Position numbers and translations under genes: made by a program. The notes beneath the pieces are model-generated. The model did not search any database, was not told the DNA's origin, and worked only from the letters and a program-made list of their open reading frames with translations. A stretch of DNA of 46,823 nt from Lutibacter sp. (lineage in GTDB: Bacteria > Bacteroidota > Bacteroidia > Flavobacteriales > Flavobacteriaceae), in the NCBI GenBank assembly GCA_027449025.1, contig DAIDMK010000021.1, forward strand, positions 1 through 46,823, in the 5' to 3' direction. Shown piece by piece: positions 14,951 through 23,962 of the stretch. How positions within the stretch are numbered: the stretch's first letter is position 1; each line of letters starts with the position of its first letter.

Positions 14951-16087
14951 ATGAAAAAAATACTTTTTATTGACCGAGATGGCACGATGGTTTTGGAACC
15001 AAGTGATTATCAATTAGACAGTTTTGAGAAATTGGAATTTTATCCGAAAGTCTTTCAATATTTGGGAAAAATTGCTTCAGAAATGGAATTTGAACTGGTG
15101 ATGGTTACCAACCAAGATGGTTTGGGAACCGATTCGCACCCTGAAATTAATTTTTGGCCAGTGCATAATTTGATTATGAAAGCCTTTGAAAATGAAGGTG
15201 TTGTGTTTAAAGAAGTACTTATCGACAAAACATTTCCACATGAAAATGCGCCAACGCGTAAGCCTGCAACAGGTTTGCTGACAAAATTTATCAACAATCC
15301 AGATTATGATCTAGAAAATTCTTTTGTGATTGGTGATCGGATAACGGATGTGGAATTGGCTAAAAATTTGGGTGCAAAAGCGATTTTTATCAATACAGAT
15401 GAAACTTTGGGAAGTAAAGAGATTGCTTCAAAAAGAGCCGAACTGGATGCTGCTATTGTTTTGCAGACAACCGATTGGAAAACAATTTATGAATTTTTGA
15501 AACTTACCAATCGTTCTGCTTCTGTTAAAAGAAAAACGAATGAAACAGCTATATACATCAACCTAAATTTAGATGGAACCGGGAAAAGTGAAATTTCTAC
15601 AGGAATTGCATTTTTCGATCATATGTTAGATCAAATTGCACGTCATGGAAATATGGATTTAACCATAAATGTAAAAGGTGATTTAGAAGTTGATGAGCAT
15701 CATACCATTGAAGATACGATGATTGCTTTGGGTGAAGTATTTGCCAAAGCATTAGGAAATAAATTAGGAATAGAACGTTATGGTTTTTGCTTGCCAATGG
15801 ATGATTGTTTAGCACAAGTTGCTATAGATTTTGGCGGAAGAAACTGGTTGGTTTGGGAAGCGGATTTTAAGCGTGAAAAAATTGGTGAAATGCCAACAGA
15901 AATGTTCTATCACTTGTTTAAATCGTTTACGGATGGTGCAAAATGCAATTTAAATATAAAAGCTGAAGGAATAAATGAACATCATAAAATTGAAGCTATT
16001 TTTAAGGCTTTTGCAAAAGCAATAAAAGCGGCTGTAAAAAGAGATTCAGAAAAAATGATTTTGCCAAGTACAAAAGGAATGCTTTAA
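14951..16087 (+). CDS. hisB: bifunctional histidinol-phosphatase / imidazoleglycerol-phosphate dehydratase
   Basis: This 378-residue fusion catalyses two histidine steps. Residues 1-165 are a HAD phosphatase with the nucleophile motif FIDRDGT at 6-12, TNQDG near 54 and [10 protein letters not shown] near 126. Residues 190-378 are the dehydratase, with [13 protein letters not shown] near 221-233, DEHHTIEDT near 247-255 and [16 protein letters not shown] near 341-356, which bind two Mn ions. The loop after [11 protein letters not shown] lacks the zinc-binding cysteines of the E. coli phosphatase. It follows hisC by 11 bases. Confidence 0.95.
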   Translation: MKKILFIDRDGTMVLEPSDYQLDSFEKLEFYPKVFQYLGKIASEMEFELVMVTNQDGLGTDSHPEINFWPVHNLIMKAFENEGVVFKEVLIDKTFPHENAPTRKPATGLLTKFINNPDYDLENSFVIGDRITDVELAKNLGAKAIFINTDETLGSKEIASKRAELDAAIVLQTTDWKTIYEFLKLTNRSASVKRKTNETAIYINLNLDGTGKSEISTGIAFFDHMLDQIARHGNMDLTINVKGDLEVDEHHTIEDTMIALGEVFAKALGNKLGIERYGFCLPMDDCLAQVAIDFGGRNWLVWEADFKREKIGEMPTEMFYHLFKSFTDGAKCNLNIKAEGINEHHKIEAIFKAFAKAIKAAVKRDSEKMILPSTKGML

Positions 16088-16127
16088 TTTAATTGATAGT
16101 TAATAATTAAAAATAATTAATTTTTAG

Positions 16128-16163
16128 CCACACTGACTTTGTCACACTGAGCTTGTCGAAGTG
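16128..16163. repeat. intergenic repeat (CACTGAGCnTGTCGAAGTG family)
   Basis: CACTGACTTTGTCACACTGAGCTTGTCGAAGTG lies between hisB and hisH. The GTCACACTGAGC-TGTCGAAGTG core recurs with one change at 18422-18444 between hisF and hisIE, and a related sequence lies inside hisA. Such imperfect palindromes are very common dispersed repeats in flavobacterial genomes. Confidence 0.75.
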
Positions 16164-16182
16164 GACAATAATAGAAAAACAA

Positions 16183-16764
16183 ATGAAGATAGTCATTATA
16201 AATTATGGAGCTGGAAATATACAATCCATAAAGTTTGCCATTCAACGATTGGGTTTTGAAGCAGTTTTATCAAACAATGCCGAAGAAATAAAAGCAGCGG
16301 ATAAAGTAATTTTTCCTGGAGTTGGAGAGGCTAGTAGTGCTATGAAAATGCTTAAATCTACGGGGTTGGATAAAGTAATTCCAACGTTAAAACAACCAGT
16401 TTTAGGTATTTGTTTAGGAATGCAGTTAATGTGTAATTACTGTGAGGAAGGAAATACACAAGGATTGAGGATTTTTGATGTGGATGTTGTTAAATTTGAT
16501 AACAGTCTAAAAGTTCCTCAAATTGGTTGGAATCAAATTGAGAATTTAAAATCTGAGGTGTTTAAAGGCATCAATGAAAAAGAATATATGTATTTGGTGC
16601 ACAGTTTTTATGTTCCACTAAATAATGAAGCTATTGCAACAACTGAATACGGAATTAAATACGCTTCAGCATTGCAGAAAAATAATTTTTATGGAACTCA
16701 GTTTCATCCTGAAAAAAGTAGTATAGCTGGTGAGCAAATTTTGAAAAACTTTTTAGAATTATAG
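16183..16764 (+). CDS. hisH: imidazole glycerol phosphate synthase, glutaminase subunit
   Basis: This 193-residue class I glutamine amidotransferase supplies ammonia to HisF. The oxyanion and nucleophile region is LGICLGMQLM near residues 74-83, with Cys at 77. The His/Glu pair lies in GTQFHPEKS near 173-181. An internal IGWNQI motif near 113 is typical of HisH. The ATG at 16183 gives the expected MKIVIINYGAGN start; a longer reading from 16153 begins inside the upstream repeat and is rejected. Confidence 0.95.
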   Translation: MKIVIINYGAGNIQSIKFAIQRLGFEAVLSNNAEEIKAADKVIFPGVGEASSAMKMLKSTGLDKVIPTLKQPVLGICLGMQLMCNYCEEGNTQGLRIFDVDVVKFDNSLKVPQIGWNQIENLKSEVFKGINEKEYMYLVHSFYVPLNNEAIATTEYGIKYASALQKNNFYGTQFHPEKSSIAGEQILKNFLEL

Positions 16765-16775
16765 AAATAATAACA

Positions 16776-16850
16776 ATGTCATTCTTGTGAAAACAGGAAT
16801 CCATACGTTGTAAAAAATAGATTCCTGCCTGCTCAGGAAGGACAAAATTA
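16776..16850. repeat. intergenic repeat between hisH and hisA
   Basis: The stretch ATGTCATTCTTGTGAAAAC, then CAGGAATC (16794-16801) and its complement GATTCCTG (16820-16827), ending GCTCAGGAAGGACA, forms an imperfect palindrome. It resembles another dispersed flavobacterial repeat family (the ATTCC-TGC-CAGGAAT type). It lies in the 103-base gap upstream of hisA. Confidence 0.6.
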
Positions 16851-16867
16851 AAAATTAATATAAATAA

Positions 16868-17617
16868 ATGAGAATTATACCGGCAATCGATATTATAAAT
16901 GGCAAATGTGTACGTCTTTCAAAAGGAGATTATAGTACGCAAATAATTTACAACGAAAATCCGTTAGAAGTTGCTAAAATGTTTGAAGCTCATGGCATAA
17001 AACATTTGCATTTAGTTGATTTAGATGGCGCAAAGGCAAGTCATATTGTAAACCATAAAGTGTTAGAGTCAATAGCCTCAGGCACGAATTTAAGGATCGA
17101 TTTTGGAGGTGGATTAAAGTCTGATGAAGATTTACGCATTGCTTTTGAAAGTGGAGCAAATCAAATAACTGGTGGTAGTATTGCAGTAAAAAACCCAGCT
17201 ATATTTAAAAGCTGGTTACAGAAATTTGGTGCTGATAAAATTATTTTAGGTGCTGATGCTCATAACGAAAAAGTAGCTGTTAGTGGTTGGTTAGAGGAAT
17301 CTGAAGAAGAATTACTCCCTTTTATTCAAAATTATGTTAATGAAGGTGTTAGTTATGTGATTTGTACTGATATTTCAAAAGATGGCATGTTGCAAGGACC
17401 TTCATTTGATTTGTATCAAAAAATATTAAGTCAAACTAACAATGTCACTTCGAGCGCAGTTGAGAAGATTAAATTAATTGCTTCAGGAGGTATTTCAACG
17501 TTTGATGAATTGCCAAAATTAGCAGAAATGGGTTGTGAAGGAACTATTGTTGGAAAAGCAATTTACGAGCATAAAATAAGTATGAAGCAATTAGAAAATT
17601 ATATATTAAATAATTAA
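16868..17617 (+). CDS. hisA: ProFAR isomerase
   Basis: This 249-residue (beta-alpha)8 barrel performs the Amadori rearrangement of ProFAR to PRFAR. The catalytic Asp lies in [13 protein letters not shown] near residue 8, and the second in [14 protein letters not shown] near 129. Phosphate-binding loops are FGGGLKS near 79 and IASGGIST near 204. Residues 193-200 (VTSSAVEK) are encoded by a dispersed-repeat sequence that has entered in frame between strand 6 and strand 7, making the protein a little longer than usual. The phosphate loop that follows is intact, so function is probably kept. HisF starts directly after the stop. Confidence 0.95.
   Translation: MRIIPAIDIINGKCVRLSKGDYSTQIIYNENPLEVAKMFEAHGIKHLHLVDLDGAKASHIVNHKVLESIASGTNLRIDFGGGLKSDEDLRIAFESGANQITGGSIAVKNPAIFKSWLQKFGADKIILGADAHNEKVAVSGWLEESEEELLPFIQNYVNEGVSYVICTDISKDGMLQGPSFDLYQKILSQTNNVTSSAVEKIKLIASGGISTFDELPKLAEMGCEGTIVGKAIYEHKISMKQLENYILNN
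17442..17467. repeat. dispersed repeat inside hisA
   Basis: ATGTCACTTCGAGCGCAG followed by TTGAGAAG matches the form TGTC-CTTCGAGCGCAGTCGAGAAG, which I know as an abundant intergenic repeat in flavobacteria. CTTC-A and T-GAGAAG form its palindrome arms, with one decayed base. It is read through as VTSSAVEK in hisA without a frame change. Confidence 0.65.
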
Positions 17618-18379
17618 ATGTTAACAAAAAGAATAATACCTTGTTTAGATATTAAAAACGGAAGAACTGTTAAAGGTGTAAATTTCGTTGATTTACGCGA
17701 TGCCGGTGACCCTGTGGAATTGGCTGAAATATATGCTAATGAAGGTGCTGATGAATTGGTTTTTTTAGATATTACAGCAACAGAACAAAAAAGAAAAACA
17801 TTGGTAGACTTAGTGATGCATGTTGCTGAGAAAGTGAATATTCCTTTTACAGTTGGCGGTGGTATTTCATCAGTTGAAGATGTAGAAATATTGCTAAATT
17901 CTGGAGCAGATAAGGTTTCTATTAATTCTTCAGCGGTTAAAAATCCAAAATTAATAAATGAGTTGGCAGCAAAATTTGGAAGTCAGTGTATAGTTGTGGC
18001 AATTGATGCCAAGCAAATTGATGGTGAATGGATGGTTCATTTAGTTGGAGGTAAAGTGCCAACGGCTATTAAATTGTTTGATTGGGCAAAGGAAGTAGAG
18101 CAACGTGGTGCGGGAGAAATTTTATTCACTTCAATGGATCACGACGGTACTAAAAATGGATTTGCAAATAAGGCTTTAGCAACACTTTCAAAGTTGGTAA
18201 ATATTCCAATAATTGCTTCTGGAGGAGCAGGAAATATGCAGCATTTTGTGGATACTTTTATTGATGGAAAAGCAGATGCTGCTTTGGCTGCAAGTGTTTT
18301 TCATTTTAAAGAAATTGAAATAGTTGATTTAAAAAACGAATTAAAAAGGAATGGAATTTCTGTAAGGATACCATTTTAA
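17618..18379 (+). CDS. hisF: imidazole glycerol phosphate synthase, cyclase subunit
   Basis: This 253-residue barrel uses ammonia from HisH to convert PRFAR into IGP and AICAR. The first catalytic Asp is in [15 protein letters not shown] near residue 11. FTVGGGISS is near 78-86. VVAIDAKQI near 127-135 carries the second Asp, and IIASGGAGN near 203 binds phosphate. It starts immediately after the hisA stop, so the two are probably translationally coupled. Length and motifs are standard. Confidence 0.96.
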   Translation: MLTKRIIPCLDIKNGRTVKGVNFVDLRDAGDPVELAEIYANEGADELVFLDITATEQKRKTLVDLVMHVAEKVNIPFTVGGGISSVEDVEILLNSGADKVSINSSAVKNPKLINELAAKFGSQCIVVAIDAKQIDGEWMVHLVGGKVPTAIKLFDWAKEVEQRGAGEILFTSMDHDGTKNGFANKALATLSKLVNIPIIASGGAGNMQHFVDTFIDGKADAALAASVFHFKEIEIVDLKNELKRNGISVRIPF

Positions 18380-18388
18380 GTAAAAAGT

Positions 18389-18443
18389 CTTCGACAGGCT
18401 CAGACTGACTTTCGGAGTTTGTGTCACACTGAGCCTGTCGAAG
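18389..18443. repeat. perfect inverted repeat between hisF and hisIE
   Basis: CTTCGACAGGCTCAG (18389-18403) and CTGAGCCTGTCGAAG (18429-18443) are exact reverse complements, 15 bp, separated by 25 bases. The right half belongs to the same family as the repeat at 16128. Two head-to-head copies would form a stable hairpin in the his mRNA. Confidence 0.8.
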
Positions 18444-18473
18444 TGTATTTAATTAAAAACGATTAAAAATAAA

Positions 18474-19082
18474 ATGATGAACATAGATTTTAACAAGAAC
18501 CAAAAAGGTTTAGCGCCCGCAATCATTCAAGACAACACAACAAAAAATGTCTTGATGTTGGGGTATATGAATCAGGCAGCTTTTGACAAGACGATTGAAA
18601 CGAATCAAGTAACCTTTTTTAGCAGAACCAAAAATAGGTTGTGGACAAAAGGTGAAGAAAGTGGCCATTTTTTAAATGTAGTTTCTATAAAAAATGATTG
18701 CGATAACGACACCCTTTTAATTGAAGTAAATCCTGTTGGACCAACGTGTCATAAAGGAACTGATACTTGTTGGGGTGAAACAAATAATTCATCTTTTGGT
18801 TTTTTATCTAAATTAGAAGAAGTGATAAAAAGTAGAAGAGAAGCTGCTGATTCAGAAAAAAGTTATGTAGCTTCTTTATTTAAAAAAGGAATTAATAAAA
18901 TTGCTCAAAAAGTAGGGGAAGAAGCGGTGGAAATTGTAATTGAGGCGAAAGACAATAATGACGATTTGTTTTTAAATGAAGGAGCAGATTTACTTTTTCA
19001 TTATTTAATTTTGTTACAGGCAAAAGGATTTGTTTTAAATGATGTTGTGAAGATTTTAGAAGGAAGAAATTCTAAAAGTTAA
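18474..19082 (+). CDS. hisIE: bifunctional PR-AMP cyclohydrolase / PR-ATP pyrophosphohydrolase
   Basis: This 202-residue fusion carries out the second and third steps of histidine synthesis. The cyclohydrolase (residues 1-105) shows LMLGYMNQAAFDKT near 27-40, SRTKNRLWTKGEESGH and the zinc-site TCHKGTDTCWGE near 97-108. The pyrophosphohydrolase (about 115-202) has the MazG-like helices with KVGEEAVEIVIEAKDN. Two ATGs in tandem (18474, 18477) start it. It is the last gene of the operon; no clear terminator follows. Confidence 0.95.
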   Translation: MMNIDFNKNQKGLAPAIIQDNTTKNVLMLGYMNQAAFDKTIETNQVTFFSRTKNRLWTKGEESGHFLNVVSIKNDCDNDTLLIEVNPVGPTCHKGTDTCWGETNNSSFGFLSKLEEVIKSRREAADSEKSYVASLFKKGINKIAQKVGEEAVEIVIEAKDNNDDLFLNEGADLLFHYLILLQAKGFVLNDVVKILEGRNSKS

Positions 19083-19180
19083 TTAATCTATAGGTTTGGA
19101 TAATGCATAACATTCTTCTTTAGATTGTTTTAAACTCTTTAATATTTATTATAAACTAAGTGAAAATAGAATATTATAAA

Positions 19181-19188
19181 TACATTTG
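19181..19188 (+). promoter_or_regulatory. putative -7 element for the GH130 gene
   Basis: TACATTTG matches TAnnTTTG and lies 28 bases before the ATG at 19217. It lies downstream of an alternative GTG start at 19160 and so favours the later start. No convincing -33 element is seen. Confidence 0.4.
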
Positions 19189-19216
19189 TGGAACTATTAC
19201 ACCTCAAGTATTTATT

Positions 19217-20683
19217 ATGCCATTAACTGTTAAAAGAAGCCCTATTCGCTTTTATCCGAATCCAAAAAAAATTATTGCTCGTTTTTATCTACCTGGAGGA
19301 GATTCAAAAGCGGCACTGATAATTCAAAATGTATTAAATCTTTCTAAAGAGAAATCTAATTTGTTGTTAGATCAAATATTAAAGAATTTTTCAAAACGGC
19401 ATCGTAATATTACGAATATTTTAGAAGGTAATTTTAAATTGTTAAAGAACATACTTACGGATTTAAAAATAAATCCAAGAAGTTTAACAATGAAGCAGAA
19501 ATTGCTAATTGGCGCCTACTTTACTCAAGAATATTCTATTGAATCCGCAGCATTTTTTAATCCTTCCATTGTGTTAGACCCTGATCAATTTAATTTGGAA
19601 GAAGGTCAAACTAGGGTAATTGTTAGCTTTAGGGCAACAGGTGAAGGTCATATATCGTCTATCGTTTTTAGAGGTGGTATAATAGATAAAGACAATAAAA
19701 TTTCAATGGTTGAGCCTGGAAATTTAGTGGATGTTCCTAAAACTGTTAAACGTTATGTTTATGATAAAAATAAATTTAAGAAGAAATTTAAAGAAATTGA
19801 ACGTGATGGTAAAATACTCAATTTAATAACTGACAGGCTGCAAGATAAATTTATTTATGGTGAATTAATGGCAAGTATTGTGGATACCTTAAAAAATGAA
19901 AATCTTACGCAACCTGAAAAATCTGAGGTGGTTAGAATACATTGGTTGGCCACATCACATTATGAAACCACCTTTTCATTAGATACAGCAATTTCAGAAA
20001 GGGTTATTTTTCCGGTTTCTTATTCGGAAACAAATGGAATTGAAGATGCGAGATTTGTTAGATTTACTGAAGACGATGGAAGTATCACTTATTACGCAAC
20101 CTATACGGCATATAATGGTCACACAATTTTATCTAATTTATTAGAAACCAAAGATTTTTATCATTTTAAAATTGAACCGCTGTATGGTGAGTATGCATTA
20201 GAAAAAGGGATGGCAATTTTTCCAAGAAAAATAAATGGAAAATATGCGATGGTATCCCGCTATGACGGTTATGCCAATTATATTATGTATTCCGATAATA
20301 TAAATGTTTGGCAAAGTGCAACTAAAATTCAAGAGCCTGTATATCCTTGGGAATTTGTTAAAATAGGGAATGCTGGTTCCCCTTTAGAAACGGATAGAGG
20401 TTGGTTGTTGATTACGCATAGTGTTGGACCAATGAGACGGTATGGTTTAGGTGCAGTACTTCTTGATTTGGATGACCCTTCTAAGGTTATTGCACGATTA
20501 AAAGAGCCTTTGTTAATGCCAAATGAAGAAGAACGCGATGGTTATGTGCCAAACATTATTTATTCTTGTGGTTCTATAATTTTAAATAATGAATTAATCA
20601 TCCCATACGCAATGTCTGATTATGCCTCGTCATTTGCGTCTATTTCTATGGATGTTTTATTTAATGAAATGGTTTTTGTCTAA
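19217..20683 (+). CDS. glycoside hydrolase family 130 protein
   Basis: This 488-residue protein has no signal peptide and should act in the cytoplasm. GH130 enzymes are mostly phosphorylases, and some hydrolases, of beta-mannosides. The five-bladed propeller part covers about residues 150-488. The catalytic Asp is in NGIEDARF near 274-281, the GH130 ED-R motif. WEFVKIGNAGSPLETDRGWLL, LGAVLLDLDDPSKVI and DGYVPNIIYSCG near 374-454 are family hallmarks. An N-terminal helical extension of about 150 residues precedes the propeller. It is convergent with a glycosyltransferase gene 68 bases away. Substrate is not decided; a mannoside phosphorylase is the best guess. Confidence 0.85.
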   Translation: MPLTVKRSPIRFYPNPKKIIARFYLPGGDSKAALIIQNVLNLSKEKSNLLLDQILKNFSKRHRNITNILEGNFKLLKNILTDLKINPRSLTMKQKLLIGAYFTQEYSIESAAFFNPSIVLDPDQFNLEEGQTRVIVSFRATGEGHISSIVFRGGIIDKDNKISMVEPGNLVDVPKTVKRYVYDKNKFKKKFKEIERDGKILNLITDRLQDKFIYGELMASIVDTLKNENLTQPEKSEVVRIHWLATSHYETTFSLDTAISERVIFPVSYSETNGIEDARFVRFTEDDGSITYYATYTAYNGHTILSNLLETKDFYHFKIEPLYGEYALEKGMAIFPRKINGKYAMVSRYDGYANYIMYSDNINVWQSATKIQEPVYPWEFVKIGNAGSPLETDRGWLLITHSVGPMRRYGLGAVLLDLDDPSKVIARLKEPLLMPNEEERDGYVPNIIYSCGSIILNNELIIPYAMSDYASSFASISMDVLFNEMVFV

Positions 20684-20751
20684 TGTTTCTAAAATAAAAC
20701 AATCACCTATTGGATTAAAATAATAGATTATAATTGTAATCCTAAAATTAG

Positions 20752-22989
20752 TTACATTCTTATTCTATTAAAAGCCTTAATTACTTTTAAATGTGCAATT
20801 AAATATGATAAGGTACTTTCAGCTCCTTGATTTCTATTTAGTCCAGTACTTTCTAGCCCATCAGAACAGCCTGAAGTATCAAAATTATATAACGGGATAG
20901 AAAGTCTATTTTCACCTAAAAACCATAAATAGGAAATATACATTTTTTTATGATAATCTTCATTTTTAGTAATGGTATATGCTTGATAAAATGCAAGTAC
21001 CATTGCAGTTGCATTTAAAGGTTGTTGTGCAAAATAAGCAGGCTCTTTCCCTTTTTCAAGCCAACCATTATTTCCAATAATTTCAAGATAATTATTTTTA
21101 AATTTAATATTTTCTAGAAAGCTAAGTACCTCTATAGCTAAATTTAATATTTTTTTCTCTTTTAGTAATTTAAAAGCGTAAAAAAGAGCTAATGGAATAA
21201 CACCATTAGAATAGGTTAGCTTACTTTCAAACCAAACCCAATCAGAATCTTTTTCAGAATTGATCCGTTCCATTATCTTTGTAGTTAGATTTTTAAGCAG
21301 TACTATCATTTTTTCATCGCTTGGGTTTCTTTTTATAAAATAATATAATCCAATTACGGTGAATGAAATGGCTCTTATTTCTTTTAAGGTTATAAAATTA
21401 GGAACCGCTTTTAAAAATAATTCTAAAGCTAATTGAAAATAACCTGAATTTGGTGGTTTATGTATCAGATATCCTAAAGCCCAAATAGTTCTGCCAAAAG
21501 AATCTTCAGTTCCCTTTTCATCAAGAAATTGATGATTAAAACTCAATAAATTTCTAAAGGTGCCATCCTCATTTTGCATATAATTTATAAAGCTTAAATA
21601 CCTAGGTAATAAATTAAGGGCTTCTTCATCTTTTAATAAATCCCAAGCCATAACAGTCATTAATAAAGCTCTGGAATTATCATCAATACAGTAACCCGAT
21701 TTTAAGTTAGGTATATTGTAAGTTGCATGTTGAATTAAACCTGTGCTATAAGTTAATTTTTTTATAAATTCTAATGAAAAATAAGGCATCGCCATTGGGT
21801 TAAACACTTGTTCTTCATCAATTGTTATTTTTTCATTATTGTCAAGTATCGTTTCAATTAATTTTGCGTATTTTTTACCAGTCTTTGGCCAAATTAGTGT
21901 TCGGCCATATTCATAAGCTTTTTCCTGAAAGGCAAGCATTTTATCAGGATTATCTAGCAAGTAAATTAGTTTTTTGGATAACGCTTGAGCCTCTCCAAAA
22001 TCATAAAATAGTCCTCTATTATTGCTTAATAGTTCTTCAGCATGCCAAAAAGGCGTAGAAACAACTGCACATCCTGCACCTACCGCATATGAAAGAGGTC
22101 CACTAGTCATTTGTGCTTTATTTAAATAGGGTACAACGTAAATATCTGTTGCGGAAACATAATTAAACAATTCTTTATCACTTACAAAATAATCATAAAA
22201 ATAAACATATTTTTCAAGGGAATATTTATGAACCAATTGATGTAAAAAGGTTCTATATTCTTCTCCAGTTTCCTTTAAGACATTTGGATGGGTTTTTCCT
22301 AAAATTATATAAATAATATTTTGGTGTTTTTTTACAACTTCAACAAGAGATTCAAGCACAGTTTCAATACCCTTATTTCTATTTATTAAACCAAAAGTTA
22401 AGAGCACTTTTTTTTCATTAAAATCAAACTTTTTATCAGAAAAATCTTTATTCATAAATTTAAAGTCAGGCACCCCATGTTCTATTTTGGCAATTTTCCT
22501 TTTTGGTACACTGTAAATTTTCTGTAAAAAATTAACGCCTAAATTGCTCATTACAACAACTTTACTTGCTTCTTTGCACAATTTTTGAATAATTATTTTT
22601 TGAGTGTATGATGGTTCTTCTAAAACCGTATGAAATACAACAATTAGCGGAATTTTTAAATTGTGGATAAGTGATAAAATATACGTACCGCTTTCTCCAC
22701 CAAAAATTCCATATTCGTGCTGTAATAAACAAACAGACGCCTTACTGAAATTAATAAATTTAGCGGCATTAATGTAATCCATCATGTGGTTTTGTCGAAT
22801 CTTGTATTTTACAATTCTAGGATATTTGAAATTATCACTTTCCTTATCTAAAGCAACTACATAGCTACTTATTTTTACTGTTTCACTTGTATTTGAAGTG
22901 ATAGCATTTAATAAATTATTTGAAAAGGTAGCAATGCCGCACTCTCGAGGTAGAAATGTTGAGATATTCGCTATTTGAAGCTCTTTCAT
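20752..22989 (-). CDS. GT4 glycosyltransferase fused to an alpha/alpha-toroid-like domain
   Basis: This protein has 745 residues. Residues 1-380 are a GT-B fold glycosyltransferase of family GT4. The N-terminal loop is FLPRECGIATFSNNLL, LLQHEYGIFGG is near 90, and the nucleotide-sugar region GAGCAVVSTPFWHAEELL is near 308. Residues 410-745 look like a six-hairpin alpha/alpha domain: CIDDNSRALL, NEDGTFRNLL, SFGRTIWALGYL, QQPLNATAMVLAFYQAY and a final LNRNQGAESTLSYL. Acidic and aromatic residues there could form an active site. The start ATGAAAGAGC at 22989 is preferred to one eight codons upstream. No signal peptide. Pairing with the convergent GH130 gene suggests making and breaking the same cytoplasmic glycan. 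Confidence 0.8.
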   Translation of the reverse strand: MKELQIANISTFLPRECGIATFSNNLLNAITSNTSETVKISSYVVALDKESDNFKYPRIVKYKIRQNHMMDYINAAKFINFSKASVCLLQHEYGIFGGESGTYILSLIHNLKIPLIVVFHTVLEEPSYTQKIIIQKLCKEASKVVVMSNLGVNFLQKIYSVPKRKIAKIEHGVPDFKFMNKDFSDKKFDFNEKKVLLTFGLINRNKGIETVLESLVEVVKKHQNIIYIILGKTHPNVLKETGEEYRTFLHQLVHKYSLEKYVYFYDYFVSDKELFNYVSATDIYVVPYLNKAQMTSGPLSYAVGAGCAVVSTPFWHAEELLSNNRGLFYDFGEAQALSKKLIYLLDNPDKMLAFQEKAYEYGRTLIWPKTGKKYAKLIETILDNNEKITIDEEQVFNPMAMPYFSLEFIKKLTYSTGLIQHATYNIPNLKSGYCIDDNSRALLMTVMAWDLLKDEEALNLLPRYLSFINYMQNEDGTFRNLLSFNHQFLDEKGTEDSFGRTIWALGYLIHKPPNSGYFQLALELFLKAVPNFITLKEIRAISFTVIGLYYFIKRNPSDEKMIVLLKNLTTKIMERINSEKDSDWVWFESKLTYSNGVIPLALFYAFKLLKEKKILNLAIEVLSFLENIKFKNNYLEIIGNNGWLEKGKEPAYFAQQPLNATAMVLAFYQAYTITKNEDYHKKMYISYLWFLGENRLSIPLYNFDTSGCSDGLESTGLNRNQGAESTLSYLIAHLKVIKAFNRIRM

Positions 22990-23175
22990 AATTTTTAATT
23001 TTAAGTTGAACATTCATATATAAAGTTACAATAATAATGGCTTTCTTTATGTAATGTTGATGGCCTTAATAATAAAATTAAATCTGGTGAAATATAATTT
23101 TTATTGGGTAATTGGAAGGATTATAAACTTAAATTTAGAATAACTTTGTAAATTGAAATGCAAAATAATTTATAA

Positions 23176-23850
23176 ATGAAAACGATATCAATATCAACCT
23201 TAACGTTTTTAAATAATTTAAAAGAAAACAATAATAGGGAATGGTTTGCTGAAAATAAAACGAGGTTTCAAGCCGAACAAAAACAAGTTAAAGGCTTTTA
23301 TAACTCTGTGCTGGAAAATCTTAAAACACAAGACCTTATTGAAAATGTGAAAATTTTCAGAATTTACAGGGATGTTCGCTTTTCATCAGATAAAGCCCCG
23401 TTTAAACCTCATTTTGCGGGTCATTTTACCCGAGCAACCAATAAATTGCGCGGGGGATATTATTTAAGAATAAGACCGGGAGAAAGTTTTTTAGCTGGAG
23501 GATTTTGGGAGCCGAATAAAGAAGATTTAGCGCGCATTAGAAAAGAATTTGAAACAGATGCCTCTGAAATTAGAACGATTATAAATGCACCCGATTTTAA
23601 AAAGCATTTTGGAACCTTGCAGGGTGATGCGGTTAAAACTGCCCCGAGAGGATTTGATAAAGATCATCCAAATATAGATTTGATAAGGTTAAAACAATTT
23701 ATCGTTACACGTTCATTTACAGATGAGGAAGTTTTGTCGCCAAATTTTTTAAAAGAAGTTACTGCTTCTTTTAAGGCAATGAGACCCTATTTTGATTATA
23801 TGAGTGAAGTGCTTACCACCAATTTAAATGGGGAATCTTTGGTTGATTAA
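23176..23850 (+). CDS. DUF2461 family protein
   Basis: This 224-residue protein matches DUF2461 (TIGR02453). The opening FLNNLKENNNREWFAENKTRFQ, then RIYRDVRFSSDKAPFKPHFAGHF near residues 63-83, GGYYLRIRPGESFLAGGFW near 95-113 and a final FLKEVTASFKAMRPYFDYMSE are its conserved blocks. The family is widespread in bacteria and fungi, but its role is not established. No signal peptide. A -7-like TAACTTTG lies at 23141-23148. The following gap holds a repeat and a shared terminator with secA. Confidence 0.88.
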   Translation: MKTISISTLTFLNNLKENNNREWFAENKTRFQAEQKQVKGFYNSVLENLKTQDLIENVKIFRIYRDVRFSSDKAPFKPHFAGHFTRATNKLRGGYYLRIRPGESFLAGGFWEPNKEDLARIRKEFETDASEIRTIINAPDFKKHFGTLQGDAVKTAPRGFDKDHPNIDLIRLKQFIVTRSFTDEEVLSPNFLKEVTASFKAMRPYFDYMSEVLTTNLNGESLVD

Positions 23851-23898
23851 AATTGGATATTAAAAGTTAAATATTAGAAGTTACAGTTGAAAGCAGTT

Positions 23899-23962
23899 CA
23901 ACTTAATTCCCCTCTTGAGAAGCTTGCCCCGCTTTTCCAGCGGGAGGGATAGGGGGTGTATT
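23899..23962. repeat. intergenic repeat (TTCCCCTCTTGAG...AGGGGGTG type)
   Basis: ATTCCCCTCTTGAGAAG, a GCTTTTCCAGCGGGA centre and GGATAGGGGGTGT resemble a repeat common in flavobacteria (a CCCCTCTTGAGAGGGG palindrome followed by AGGGGTGT), here with its centre altered. The 5' CCCCTC and 3' AGGGGG can pair. Confidence 0.6.

Noticed and set aside
19160-19216. GTG start giving a 19-residue longer GH130 protein
   Set aside because: A -7 promoter-like element lies downstream of it, and the ATG at 19217 gives the usual family N-terminus.
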